Part shown: one piece after another, positions 44,302-52,130 of the stretch
How positions within the stretch are numbered: position 1 is the first letter of the stretch
Layout: the number at the start of each line of letters is the position of its first letter
Source: Pseudomonas umsongensis
GTDB lineage: Bacteria; Pseudomonadota; Gammaproteobacteria; Pseudomonadales; Pseudomonadaceae
Reading direction: 5' to 3'
NCBI RefSeq assembly: GCF_002236105.1
Contig: NZ_NIWU01000003.1
Span: 436,501 to 500,500, forward strand
DNA length: 64,000 bases
Position numbers and translations under genes: made by a program
The notes under the pieces: model-generated
What the model saw: only the letters and a program-made list of their open reading frames with translations
Told to the model about the DNA's origin: nothing
The model's database searches: none

Positions 44302-44414
44302 GATCGTTCCCACGCTCTGCGTGGGAATGCCTCAAGGGACGCTCCGCGTTCCAGCTCTCGAATGGGACGCGGAGCGTCCCGGGCTGCATTCCCACGCAGA
44401 GCGTGGGAACGATC
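44302..44414. repeat. palindromic repeat family C between madM and the LysR gene
   Basis: The outer arms GATCGTTCCCACGC and GCGTGGGAACGATC frame inner arms GGGACGCTCCGCGT and ACGCGGAGCGTCCC. It lies between convergent genes, and its last bases contribute to the stop codon of the LysR gene. Confidence 0.92.
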
Positions 44415-45333
44415 ACTGGTTGGCGTGGCGATTGGCGTACATCCGGCATTCCGCCAGCAACGCCAGCAGATTCGGATCACGCTCCTTGGCCTTCAAGAAC
44501 ACCACGCCAATGTGCTGCTGCAACCGGTACTTCTCCTGCAGCGCAATCAGCTTCACGCGATTCTCGTACACCGCCGCAATCCGGCCCGGCAGCAACGCAT
44601 AACCGACCCCCGAACTGACCATGCTCAGCAGGGTGAAGATGTCGTTGACCTGCATCGCCACCTTCGGCTCGAACCCCGCCTGCTCGAAAACCCGTTTACC
44701 GTCCTGATGCGTGGCGAAGCCCTGGGTCAGGGTGATGAAGGTTTCATCGCGGACCTCGGCCAGGTCGACGTCGCTTCTGTGTGCAAACTTCGAATCCGCC
44801 GGGGTGGCCAGGAAGATATCGTCGGAGAATAACGGCAAGTGCTCCAGATCCGGATCGTTGATGCTGTCGTCCAGGGACACCAGGATCGCATCGACCTCCA
44901 TGTTCTTGAGCTTGTACAACAGGTCGAAATTGGAGCCGAGGATCAGGTCGATATTGAGCTCGGTGCGGCGGATCTTCAGGCCCATGATCAATTGCGGCAC
45001 GGTCTTCACCGTCAGCGAATACAGCGAGCCCAGCTTGAAGCGCTCGGCGGAAAACCCGGCGGCTTCGCGGGTCAGGCGCACAGTTTCCACGACATCCTGG
45101 ATTAGCTTGTGCGCCCGTTCTTCCAGGACGTAGGCGCTTTCCAGCGGCGTGAGGTTGCGCCCCTCGTGCTTGAACAACGGGCAGCGCAGGGCGCTTTCCA
45201 GGGAGTGGATGGCCCGATGTACGCTAACGTTACTGGTCTGCAATTCGGCAGCGGCGCGGGCCAGGTTGCCAGTGCGCATGAAGGCCAGGAACACCTCGAG
45301 TTTTTTCAGGGTCAACTCTTCATCGATCAACAT
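44413..45333 (-). CDS. LysR family regulator of malonate use (MdcR-like)
   Basis: A 306-residue LysR protein. The N-terminal helix-turn-helix is in LARAAAELQTSNVSVHRAIHSLE, followed by the substrate-binding domain. LIDEELTLKKLEVFLAF at the start and its position directly after madM point to MdcR, the activator of mdc operons. The start at 45333 removes 12 unsupported residues. It is transcribed towards madM, so it is not divergent from its likely target promoter. Confidence 0.88.
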   Translation of the reverse strand: MLIDEELTLKKLEVFLAFMRTGNLARAAAELQTSNVSVHRAIHSLESALRCPLFKHEGRNLTPLESAYVLEERAHKLIQDVVETVRLTREAAGFSAERFKLGSLYSLTVKTVPQLIMGLKIRRTELNIDLILGSNFDLLYKLKNMEVDAILVSLDDSINDPDLEHLPLFSDDIFLATPADSKFAHRSDVDLAEVRDETFITLTQGFATHQDGKRVFEQAGFEPKVAMQVNDIFTLLSMVSSGVGYALLPGRIAAVYENRVKLIALQEKYRLQQHIGVVFLKAKERDPNLLALLAECRMYANRHANQ

Positions 45334-45432
45334 GGGGTGGACTCTTATTGGAATAACCTGATTGTGCACGTATGTGGGTGTATGTAGGAGCGCACCCTAT
45401 TGAGCTTTATCGATTTTCGAGGTGGGTAAACG

Positions 45433-46050
45433 ATGTATCACGGGGAAAGATTGAACGCCTGGACGCATCTGGTCGGAGCAGTGGCAGCCTTTGTCGGCGG
45501 TGTGTGGCTGATTGTGCTCGCCAGCCTCGACGGAAGTCCGTGGAAAATTGTCAGCATGGCGATCTACGCCTTTACCTTGCTGGTGCTCTACAGCGCATCG
45601 ACCGTCTACCACAGCGTGCGCGGACGCAAGAAAGCGATCATGAAAAAGGTCGATCATTTTTCGATCTACCTGTTGATCGCCGGCAGCTACACGCCATTCT
45701 GCCTGGTGACCCTGCGCGGGCCGTGGGGCTGGACGTTGTTCGGGATCGTCTGGGGGCTGGCGCTGATCGGCATCCTGCAAGAGATCAAGCCGAGATCGGA
45801 AGCGCGGATCCTGTCGATCGTGATCTACGCGGTCATGGGCTGGATCGTGCTGGTGGCGGTCAAACCCTTGCTGGCGGCGCTCGGCAGCGCCGGATTTGCG
45901 TGGCTGGCGTCGGGCGGGATTTTTTATACCGTGGGGATTATCTTCTTTGCCCTCGACCATCGCCTGCGCCATGCCCACGGGGTCTGGCATCTGTTCGTGA
46001 TTGCCGGGAGTTTGCTGCACTTCGTGGCGATATTCTTTTACGTCTTGTAG
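45433..46050 (+). CDS. hemolysin III family (PAQR-type) membrane protein
   Basis: A 205-residue seven-helix membrane protein. The conserved metal-binding residues are visible: STVYHS, DHFSIYLLIAGSYTPF, and HGVWHLFVIAGSLLHF. E. coli YqfA/TrhA is a homologue with a role in membrane homeostasis; a haemolytic function is not established. It lies between divergent and convergent regulators without an operon partner. Confidence 0.92.
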   Translation: MYHGERLNAWTHLVGAVAAFVGGVWLIVLASLDGSPWKIVSMAIYAFTLLVLYSASTVYHSVRGRKKAIMKKVDHFSIYLLIAGSYTPFCLVTLRGPWGWTLFGIVWGLALIGILQEIKPRSEARILSIVIYAVMGWIVLVAVKPLLAALGSAGFAWLASGGIFYTVGIIFFALDHRLRHAHGVWHLFVIAGSLLHFVAIFFYVL

Positions 46051-46076
46051 GCGAAACGGCCTTGCAGGTTTCAGGC

Positions 46077-46982
46077 TCAGCAGAGGCGATCCAATTGCTC
46101 CTGGGCTTGGCGGCCGAACACCTGCAACAGGTCATTCAACGTGTGGGGCGGGGGTTCGGCGGCGCGGGTGACTGCGTACAGGGTGATGGGCAGCGGCGGC
46201 GCCAGAGGGCGAATCGTTGTGGTGTCGGGAGACGCACCAAGGGCGGTGAACGGATCGATCACCGCTACACCCGCGCCAGATTCCACCATCGCCCGTGCCA
46301 GAGAGTAGGTCTGCACGGCGATGCGTACGCGAGGAGGTGGTTCGACGGCTTCCAGATAGCTGTCGAGCCGTGCGGCCAGCGGATCGGCACTGGATAAACC
46401 AATCAGGGGCGCATTCGCCAGCGCCATGAGCGGTAACGGCCTGCCTGCCTCTTGCGGCGGCCAGTAACCAATCGGCGCCAGCGCCACCAGCACGCCGCAC
46501 GCCAGGGCTTGGGCCTTGAGCCCCGGGTGATCCGGGCGTTGCAGGGTCAGGGCGACATCCACTTCGCGCATCAACAGGTTCTGCACCAGTTCGCGACTGT
46601 GGGCGCTGGACAACTCGCAGACGATGTCCGGGTAGCGTCCGGTCCATTCGTGAATGGCCGGCGGCAGCAATGACAGGGCCAGTGCCGGGGTCGCGCCGAT
46701 GCGCAGGCTGTGCCCCGGCTCGCGACGCAGACTCTGGGCCAGGCGTCGTACGCCTTGCAGGCTTTCACTGACCTTGTCCACTTCGCGCTCCAGCTCCAGC
46801 GCTTCCGGCGTCGCCTGCAACTTGCCGCGCACCCGCAGGAACAACGGGAAGCCCAATTGCTGCTCGGCGTGCTGCAACACCTTACTCACCGCCGGCTGCG
46901 AGACGTGCAGCAACTGTGCGGCCGCGCTGATCGAGCCGGTCTGGCGGATGGCCTGGAAAATTTCGATATGGCGAAGACGCAT
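46077..46982 (-). CDS. LysR family transcriptional regulator
   Basis: A 301-residue LysR protein with helix-turn-helix SISAAAQLLHVSQPAVSKVLQ and an effector domain (about 90-290). It is divergent from the D-amino-acid dehydrogenase-like gene across a 109-base gap and is the likely regulator of that gene, the RidA gene and the binding protein gene. The effector is unknown. I chose the start at 46982 to give the standard N-terminus MRLRHIEIFQAI. Confidence 0.92.
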   Translation of the reverse strand: MRLRHIEIFQAIRQTGSISAAAQLLHVSQPAVSKVLQHAEQQLGFPLFLRVRGKLQATPEALELEREVDKVSESLQGVRRLAQSLRREPGHSLRIGATPALALSLLPPAIHEWTGRYPDIVCELSSAHSRELVQNLLMREVDVALTLQRPDHPGLKAQALACGVLVALAPIGYWPPQEAGRPLPLMALANAPLIGLSSADPLAARLDSYLEAVEPPPRVRIAVQTYSLARAMVESGAGVAVIDPFTALGASPDTTTIRPLAPPLPITLYAVTRAAEPPPHTLNDLLQVFGRQAQEQLDRLC

Positions 46983-47091
46983 GACAAGTCCATAACCTTT
47001 GTTTATGGGGTTGACATATTTATGCATTGTTCAACGTCTGTCACCTGGCTCTAACCTCGGCCTTGTCTTCACAACGGTTTTAAGGACGGAC

Positions 47092-48333
47092 ATGGCTCAG
47101 CGAGTGTGCATCATCGGCGGTGGCGTGATTGGCCTGGCTACGGCCTATGCGCTGGTGCGCGACGGCTTTGAGGTCACGGTGGTCGAGGCTCGGGACTCAT
47201 TGGGCAGCGAAACCAGTTTCGCCAATGGCGGCCAGTTGTCTTATCGCTATGTCGCACCCCTGGCCGACGCCGGTGTGCCATTACAGGCCATCGGCTGGAT
47301 GTTACGCGGCGATTCACCGCTGAAGCTGCGTCCGCGCTTCGACCTGGCGCAATGGCGCTGGATGGCATCGTTCCTCGGGGCCTGCCGCCACTCGGTCAAC
47401 CGCGCGAACGCCGCCCACTTGCTGCGCCTGGCGCTCCTGAGCCAGGGCACGTTGAAGTCCTGGCGCGAGGACGATGGACTGGCGGGTTTCCAGTGGCGGC
47501 GCAATGGCAAGCTGGTGACGTTCCGCCAGAACAGCAGCTTCGAACATGCGCGCCATGGGCTGGCCGACCCGCAACAACAGCAGGTGTTGTCGGCGGCCGA
47601 ATGCGCGCAGCTGGAGCCGGCGCTGATGGATGCACCCTTCGTCGGGGCGATCTACACCCCGGACGAAGAGGTCGGCGATTGCCACGGTTTCTGCCAGCAA
47701 CTGGCCGCCCGGCTGCAAGCGTCCGGTCGTTGCGAGTTTCGTCTCGGTCAAGCAGTGACCGGGATTCGCCATGGACACGGCAGCGTCAACGCCATCGAGT
47801 TGGGCGAACACCTGCTGCCGGTTGAGCAACTGGTGATCGCTGCCGGCCACCGCAGTCCGCTGTTGGCGCTGCCCGGGCTGCAACTGCCGCTGTACCCGCT
47901 AAAGGGCTACAGCTTGACCGTGCCCATCGGCGTCGGTCACCGGGTGCCGGACGTGAGCATCACCGACTACGATCGCAAGATCGTCTACGCCCGCATCGGC
48001 GAGCAATTGCGCGTGGCGGCGATGGTCGACATCGTCGGCTTCGACCCTGCGCTGGACCCCAAGCGCCTGGCACTGATCAAGCGTCAGGCCCAGGACACCT
48101 TTCCAAATGCCGGCGCTTATGACCAAGCCGTCGAGTGGGCCGGCATGCGCCCGGCCACCCCCAGCGGCGTACCGTTGCTGGGCGCGACGGCCTATCGCAA
48201 CCTGTGGCTCAACCTCGGCCACGGTGCGTTGGGGTTCACCCTGGCGTGCGGCAGCGGGCGATTGCTCAGCGAGTTGATCGCTGAGCGTCCACCTTCCATC
48301 GACCTGCAGGGGTTCAATCACCGGGCCGCCTGA
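47092..48333 (+). CDS. FAD-dependent D-amino acid dehydrogenase-like oxidoreductase
   Basis: A 413-residue DAO-family flavoprotein. The dinucleotide-binding GGGVIGLATAYALVRDG is at the N-terminus, with GSETSFANGGQLSY and, at the C-terminus, GMRPATPSGVPLLGATAYRNLWLNLGHG, both typical of the DadA family. It oxidises an amino acid to an imino acid; the next gene (RidA) would hydrolyse such imines. AAGGAC precedes the ATG. It is not linked to an alanine racemase, so it is probably not the primary dadA. Confidence 0.87.
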   Translation: MAQRVCIIGGGVIGLATAYALVRDGFEVTVVEARDSLGSETSFANGGQLSYRYVAPLADAGVPLQAIGWMLRGDSPLKLRPRFDLAQWRWMASFLGACRHSVNRANAAHLLRLALLSQGTLKSWREDDGLAGFQWRRNGKLVTFRQNSSFEHARHGLADPQQQQVLSAAECAQLEPALMDAPFVGAIYTPDEEVGDCHGFCQQLAARLQASGRCEFRLGQAVTGIRHGHGSVNAIELGEHLLPVEQLVIAAGHRSPLLALPGLQLPLYPLKGYSLTVPIGVGHRVPDVSITDYDRKIVYARIGEQLRVAAMVDIVGFDPALDPKRLALIKRQAQDTFPNAGAYDQAVEWAGMRPATPSGVPLLGATAYRNLWLNLGHGALGFTLACGSGRLLSELIAERPPSIDLQGFNHRAA

Positions 48334-48360
48334 ATAGCCATTTCTGAAGAGGACACTGCA

Positions 48361-48711
48361 ATGAGCATTACCCGACTGCACAGCAACCCGCGCCTGTCAG
48401 GCGCCGTGACTTTTGGCGATCTGGTGTTTCTTTCCGGGCAGGTACCGGGCGATGCCCTGGATGCCAGCGGACAGACCCGGGAAGTACTGAGGAAAATCGA
48501 CGCCTTGCTGGCCGAGGCTGGCAGCGACAAGGATCATCTGCTCAGCGCGACCATTTACCTGAAGAACATCACCGAGGATTTCGCCGCGATGAACGAGGTC
48601 TGGTCGGCCTGGTTATCGCCCGGGCAGGCCCCGAGCCGCACCACCGTGCAGGCCGAACTGGCCCGCCCGCAGGTGCTTGTGGAAATCACCGTCATCGCTG
48701 CACGCGCCTGA
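48361..48711 (+). CDS. RidA family enamine/imine deaminase
   Basis: A 116-residue RidA/YjgF protein with GDLVFLSGQVPGD and the active-site Arg in PSRTTVQAELARPQVLVEI. It speeds the hydrolysis of reactive imines. It lies 27 bases after the dehydrogenase gene with GAGGAC ahead, so the two are one operon. Confidence 0.93.
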   Translation: MSITRLHSNPRLSGAVTFGDLVFLSGQVPGDALDASGQTREVLRKIDALLAEAGSDKDHLLSATIYLKNITEDFAAMNEVWSAWLSPGQAPSRTTVQAELARPQVLVEITVIAARA

Positions 48712-48740
48712 TAAACCAACACCCACAACGGAGAATAACA

Positions 48741-49643
48741 ATGCAAAAAATCACGTTGCTCGCTTGCAGCCTCGGCCTGTTGCTAGGCAGTCAGGTACAG
48801 GCCAATGAAACGCCGCTGACCGGCACCCTGGGCAAGATCGCCAGCACCAACAGCATTACCCTGGGTTATCGCGATGCGTCGGTGCCGTTTTCCTACGTGG
48901 GTGATCACAGCGGCAAGCCGATGGGTTACTCGGTGGATCTGGCGAGCAAGATCGTCGAGCGTATCCAGCAGCAACTGGCGCGGCCTGACCTGAAGGTGAA
49001 GTACAACCTGGTAACCTCTCAGACCCGCATTCCATTGGTACAGAATGGCACCGTGGACCTGGAATGCGGTTCCACCGGCGTCACTGCCGAACGGCAGAAA
49101 CAGGTGGCGTTCTCCTATGGCTTCATCTACGTCAAAGGCCAGTTGCTCACCGCCAAGGACAGCGGCATAAAAGGTTTTGCCGACCTGCGCGGAAAGAACG
49201 TGGTGACTACCGCCGGCACCACCAACGAGCGCTTCCTCAAAAGCTACAACGTCGATCACAAGATCGACATGTTCGTGATCAGCGCCAAGGACCACGGGGA
49301 AGCCTTCCAGATGCTGCAATCGGGCCGGGCCGCGGCGTTCTACATGGACGACGCGCTGCTCTACGGCGAGCGTGCCAAGGCCAATGACCCGCACAAGTGG
49401 GTGGTGGTCGGGGAGGAGCAATCGCGGGAGATCTACAGCTGCATGGTACGCAAGGACGACCCGCAGTTCCTCGCCCTGGTCAACGGCGTGTTGGCGGATC
49501 TGTACAGCTCGGGCGAGATCAATGGCATCTACCAGCGCTGGTTCGAGCAGCCGATCCCGCCGAAGGGTTTGAACCTTGAGTTCCCGATGACCAGCGAACT
49601 CAAGGCGATCATTGCCAAGCCGGTGAGTGATCCGGTGCAATAA
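48741..49643 (+). CDS. amino acid ABC transporter substrate-binding protein (GltI-like)
   Basis: A 300-residue family 3 solute-binding protein. Signal peptide about 1-21 (LLACSLGLLLGSQVQA), then GYRDASVPFSY, VDLECGSTGVTAERQ and QSGRAAAFYMDD. The closest type is the glutamate/aspartate binding protein. No permease or ATPase genes follow, so it works with a transporter encoded elsewhere or as a scavenging protein for the oxidase upstream. GGAG precedes the ATG. Confidence 0.9.
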   Translation: MQKITLLACSLGLLLGSQVQANETPLTGTLGKIASTNSITLGYRDASVPFSYVGDHSGKPMGYSVDLASKIVERIQQQLARPDLKVKYNLVTSQTRIPLVQNGTVDLECGSTGVTAERQKQVAFSYGFIYVKGQLLTAKDSGIKGFADLRGKNVVTTAGTTNERFLKSYNVDHKIDMFVISAKDHGEAFQMLQSGRAAAFYMDDALLYGERAKANDPHKWVVVGEEQSREIYSCMVRKDDPQFLALVNGVLADLYSSGEINGIYQRWFEQPIPPKGLNLEFPMTSELKAIIAKPVSDPVQ

Positions 49644-49647
49644 AGTC

Positions 49648-49725
49648 AAAAGATCGCAGCCTTCGGCAGCTCCTACACGGGATTGCGCTCCAGCCTGTAG
49701 GAGCTGCCGCAGGCTGCGATCTTTT
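49648..49725. repeat. palindromic repeat family D
   Basis: AAAAGATCGCAGCCTTCGGC and GCCGCAGGCTGCGATCTTTT are paired across a short loop containing GTAGGAGC. It lies between convergent genes, and the rsmE stop codon begins at its right end. Confidence 0.92.
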
Positions 49726-50444
49726 TAGAAATCACCCCAGAGCTGCTGGGCAACCGCCAGTGCAACCACCGGCGCGGTCTCGGTGCGCAACACTCGCGGG
49801 CCGAGGCGGGCGGCGCGGAAGCCGCTGGCCTTGGCCAGATCGACTTCGGCATCGGACAAACCACCTTCCGGGCCGATCAGAAAGGCCAGGCTTGAAGGCT
49901 TGGCATGGCTGACCAATGGCTCGGCCACCGGGTGCAGCACCAGCTTCAGTTCAGCCTCAGTCTGTTTCAACCAGTCGGCCAACAGCACCGGCGGATGAAT
50001 CACCGGCACCCGTGAGCGCCCGCATTGTTCGCAGGCGCTGATCGCTACCTGGCGCCAGTGCAGCAGGCGTTTGTCGGCGCGTTCGTCCTTGAGTCGCACT
50101 TCGCAGCGTTCGCTGAAAATCGGCGTGATTTGCGTGACACCCAATTCAGTCGCTTTCTGGATCGCCCAGTCCATGCGCTCGCCACGGGACAAGCCCTGGC
50201 CGAGGTGGATCTGCAACGGCGATTCCACCTGGCCGGCAAACTCCTCATGGATCTGGACTATCACGCTTTTTTTGCCGACTTCAACGAGCGTGCCGCGAAA
50301 TTCATGGCCGGAACCGTCGAACAGTTGTAACGCATCACCCTCGGCCATGCGCAGCACGCGCCCGATGTAATGGGCCTGGGCTTCGGGCAATTCGTGCTCG
50401 CCGGTGCTCAGGGGGGCGTCGATGAAGAAGCGGGACAGTCTCAT
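49725..50444 (-). CDS. rsmE: 16S rRNA (uracil-1498-N3)-methyltransferase RsmE
   Basis: A 239-residue SPOUT methyltransferase. The SAM knot motif is FLIGPEGGLSDAEVDLA and LGPRVLRTETAPVVAL closes it; the N-terminal PUA-like domain carries HYIGRVLRMAEGD. I chose the start at 50444 (MRLSRFFIDAPL); upstream codons in frame derive partly from a half repeat. Confidence 0.95.
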   Translation of the reverse strand: MRLSRFFIDAPLSTGEHELPEAQAHYIGRVLRMAEGDALQLFDGSGHEFRGTLVEVGKKSVIVQIHEEFAGQVESPLQIHLGQGLSRGERMDWAIQKATELGVTQITPIFSERCEVRLKDERADKRLLHWRQVAISACEQCGRSRVPVIHPPVLLADWLKQTEAELKLVLHPVAEPLVSHAKPSSLAFLIGPEGGLSDAEVDLAKASGFRAARLGPRVLRTETAPVVALAVAQQLWGDF

Positions 50445-50463
50445 GCTAAATCTCTGTAGTTGG

Positions 50464-50493
50464 ATCGTTCCCACGCAGAGCGTGGGAACGAGC
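50464..50493. repeat. half copy of palindromic repeat family C
   Basis: GATCGTTCCCACGCAGAGCG followed by TGGGAACGA. Only the outer arms are present; the inner arms found in the 111-base copies are missing, so this is a deleted or minimal form. Confidence 0.85.
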
Positions 50494-50502
50494 AGGCGAA
50501 CG

Positions 50503-51909
50503 CTAGCCCGGATCGCGGAAACCGGGGTGGAAGTCCTTCGGCACCGCCACGCTGACGCTATCGCGAGTGGCAATGTCGATGCCCTCACTGGCGACCTCGG
50601 CGAGGAAGTCGATTTGCTCCGGGGTAATCACATACGGCGGCAGGAAATACACCACGCTGCCCAATGGCCGCAGCAAGGCACCTCGCTCCAGTGCATGCTG
50701 GAACACCTTCAGGCCGCGACGCTCCTGCCATGGGTAGGCCTCTTTGCTGGCCTTGTCCTTGACCATCTCGATGGCCAGCACCATGCCGGTCTGGCGCACT
50801 TCGCTGACGTTAGGGTGGTCGACCAGATGTGCAGTGGAGGAGGCCATGCGCTGCGCCAGCGCCTTGTTGTTTTCGATGACCTTGTCTTCTTCGAAGATAT
50901 CCAGCGTCGCCAGGGCCGCCGCGCATGCCAAAGGGTTGCCCGTATAGCTGTGGGAATGCAGGAAGGCGCGCAGGGTCGGGTAATCGTCGTAGAAGGCGCT
51001 GTAGACGTCATCGGTGGTCAGGCACGCCGCCAGCGGCAGGTAGCCGCCGGTCAGGGCCTTGGACAGGCAGAGGAAGTCCGGCCGGATACCCGCCTGTTCA
51101 CAGGCGAACATCGTCCCGGTGCGGCCGAAGCCCACGGCGATTTCGTCGTGGATCAGGTGCACGCCATAGCGGTCGCAGGCTTCACGCAGCAGCTTGAGGT
51201 ACACCGGATGGTACATGCGCATGCCGCCGGCGCCCTGGATCAGCGGCTCGACGATCACCGCGGCAACGGTGTCATGGTTCTCGGCCAGGGTTTGCTCCAT
51301 GGCGGCGAACATGTTGCGCGAGTGCTCTTCCCAGCTCATGCCCTCGGGGCGCAGATAGCAATCGGGGCTCGGCACCTTGATGGTGTCGAGCAGGAGCGCC
51401 TTGTAGGTTTCGGTGAACAGCGGCACGTCGCCCACCGACATCGCCGCCATCGTTTCGCCGTGGTAGCTGTTGGTCAGGGTAACAAAGCGCTTCTTGTTCG
51501 GCAGGCCGCGGTTGAGCCAATAGTGAAAACTCATTTTCAGCGCAACTTCGATGCAGGACGAACCATTATCGGCGTAGAAGCATCGAGTCAGGCCCTCCGG
51601 CGTCATCTTCACCAGGCGCTCGGACAACTCGATCACCGGCTGATGGCTGAACCCGGCGAGAATCACGTGTTCCAGTTGATCGACCTGGTCCTTGATGCGC
51701 TGGTTGATACGCGGGTTGGCATGGCCAAACACGTTCACCCACCAGGAGCTCACCGCGTCGAGGTAGCGCTTGCCTTCGAAATCCTCCAGCCACACGCCTT
51801 CACCGCGCTTGATCGGGATCAGCGGCAGTTGTTCGTGATCTTTCATCTGGGTGCAGGGATGCCACAACACCGCGAGATCGCGTTGCATCCACTGATTATT
51901 CAGGCCCAT
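50503..51909 (-). CDS. bioA: adenosylmethionine-8-amino-7-oxononanoate aminotransferase BioA
   Basis: A 468-residue PLP transaminase of biotin synthesis that uses SAM as amino donor. The PLP lysine is in LCLSKALTGGYLPLAA, with YHGETMAAMSVGD and DEIAVGFGRTG. The N-terminus HPCTQMKDHEQLPL is family-typical. As in P. aeruginosa it lies beside rsmE and away from the other bio genes. Confidence 0.96.
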   Translation of the reverse strand: MGLNNQWMQRDLAVLWHPCTQMKDHEQLPLIPIKRGEGVWLEDFEGKRYLDAVSSWWVNVFGHANPRINQRIKDQVDQLEHVILAGFSHQPVIELSERLVKMTPEGLTRCFYADNGSSCIEVALKMSFHYWLNRGLPNKKRFVTLTNSYHGETMAAMSVGDVPLFTETYKALLLDTIKVPSPDCYLRPEGMSWEEHSRNMFAAMEQTLAENHDTVAAVIVEPLIQGAGGMRMYHPVYLKLLREACDRYGVHLIHDEIAVGFGRTGTMFACEQAGIRPDFLCLSKALTGGYLPLAACLTTDDVYSAFYDDYPTLRAFLHSHSYTGNPLACAAALATLDIFEEDKVIENNKALAQRMASSTAHLVDHPNVSEVRQTGMVLAIEMVKDKASKEAYPWQERRGLKVFQHALERGALLRPLGSVVYFLPPYVITPEQIDFLAEVASEGIDIATRDSVSVAVPKDFHPGFRDPG

Positions 51910-52130
51910 GTTCAGTCTCCTCGAGGCGGTCCGTGTCGTGCGCGGACATACAATCGCGCAAGCCTATGCAATGCGTGCCTCGGGAACAACCCATTGTGTT
52001 GTTTGAGCTACTTTGTATAGGACGGTAGACGTTGCTGGCAGGCGTCTGGCGGCTGACGTATCCTTCGCGGTTCTGGAGCCGCCTGGCTCGCAAAAACTGC
52101 TATTTTTCCTGTATTTCCGGAGTTCGCTGA
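51910..52130. other. divergent intergenic region bioA / amine oxidase-like gene
   Basis: A 221-base gap. GACTGAACATGGG-type sequence gives the bioA start with a GGAG on the minus strand (51915-51920 region). No repeat or BirA-type operator was recognised. Confidence 0.35.

Noticed and set aside
50404..52020. A 538-codon plus-strand frame
   Set aside because: Antisense shadow of bioA and partly of rsmE.
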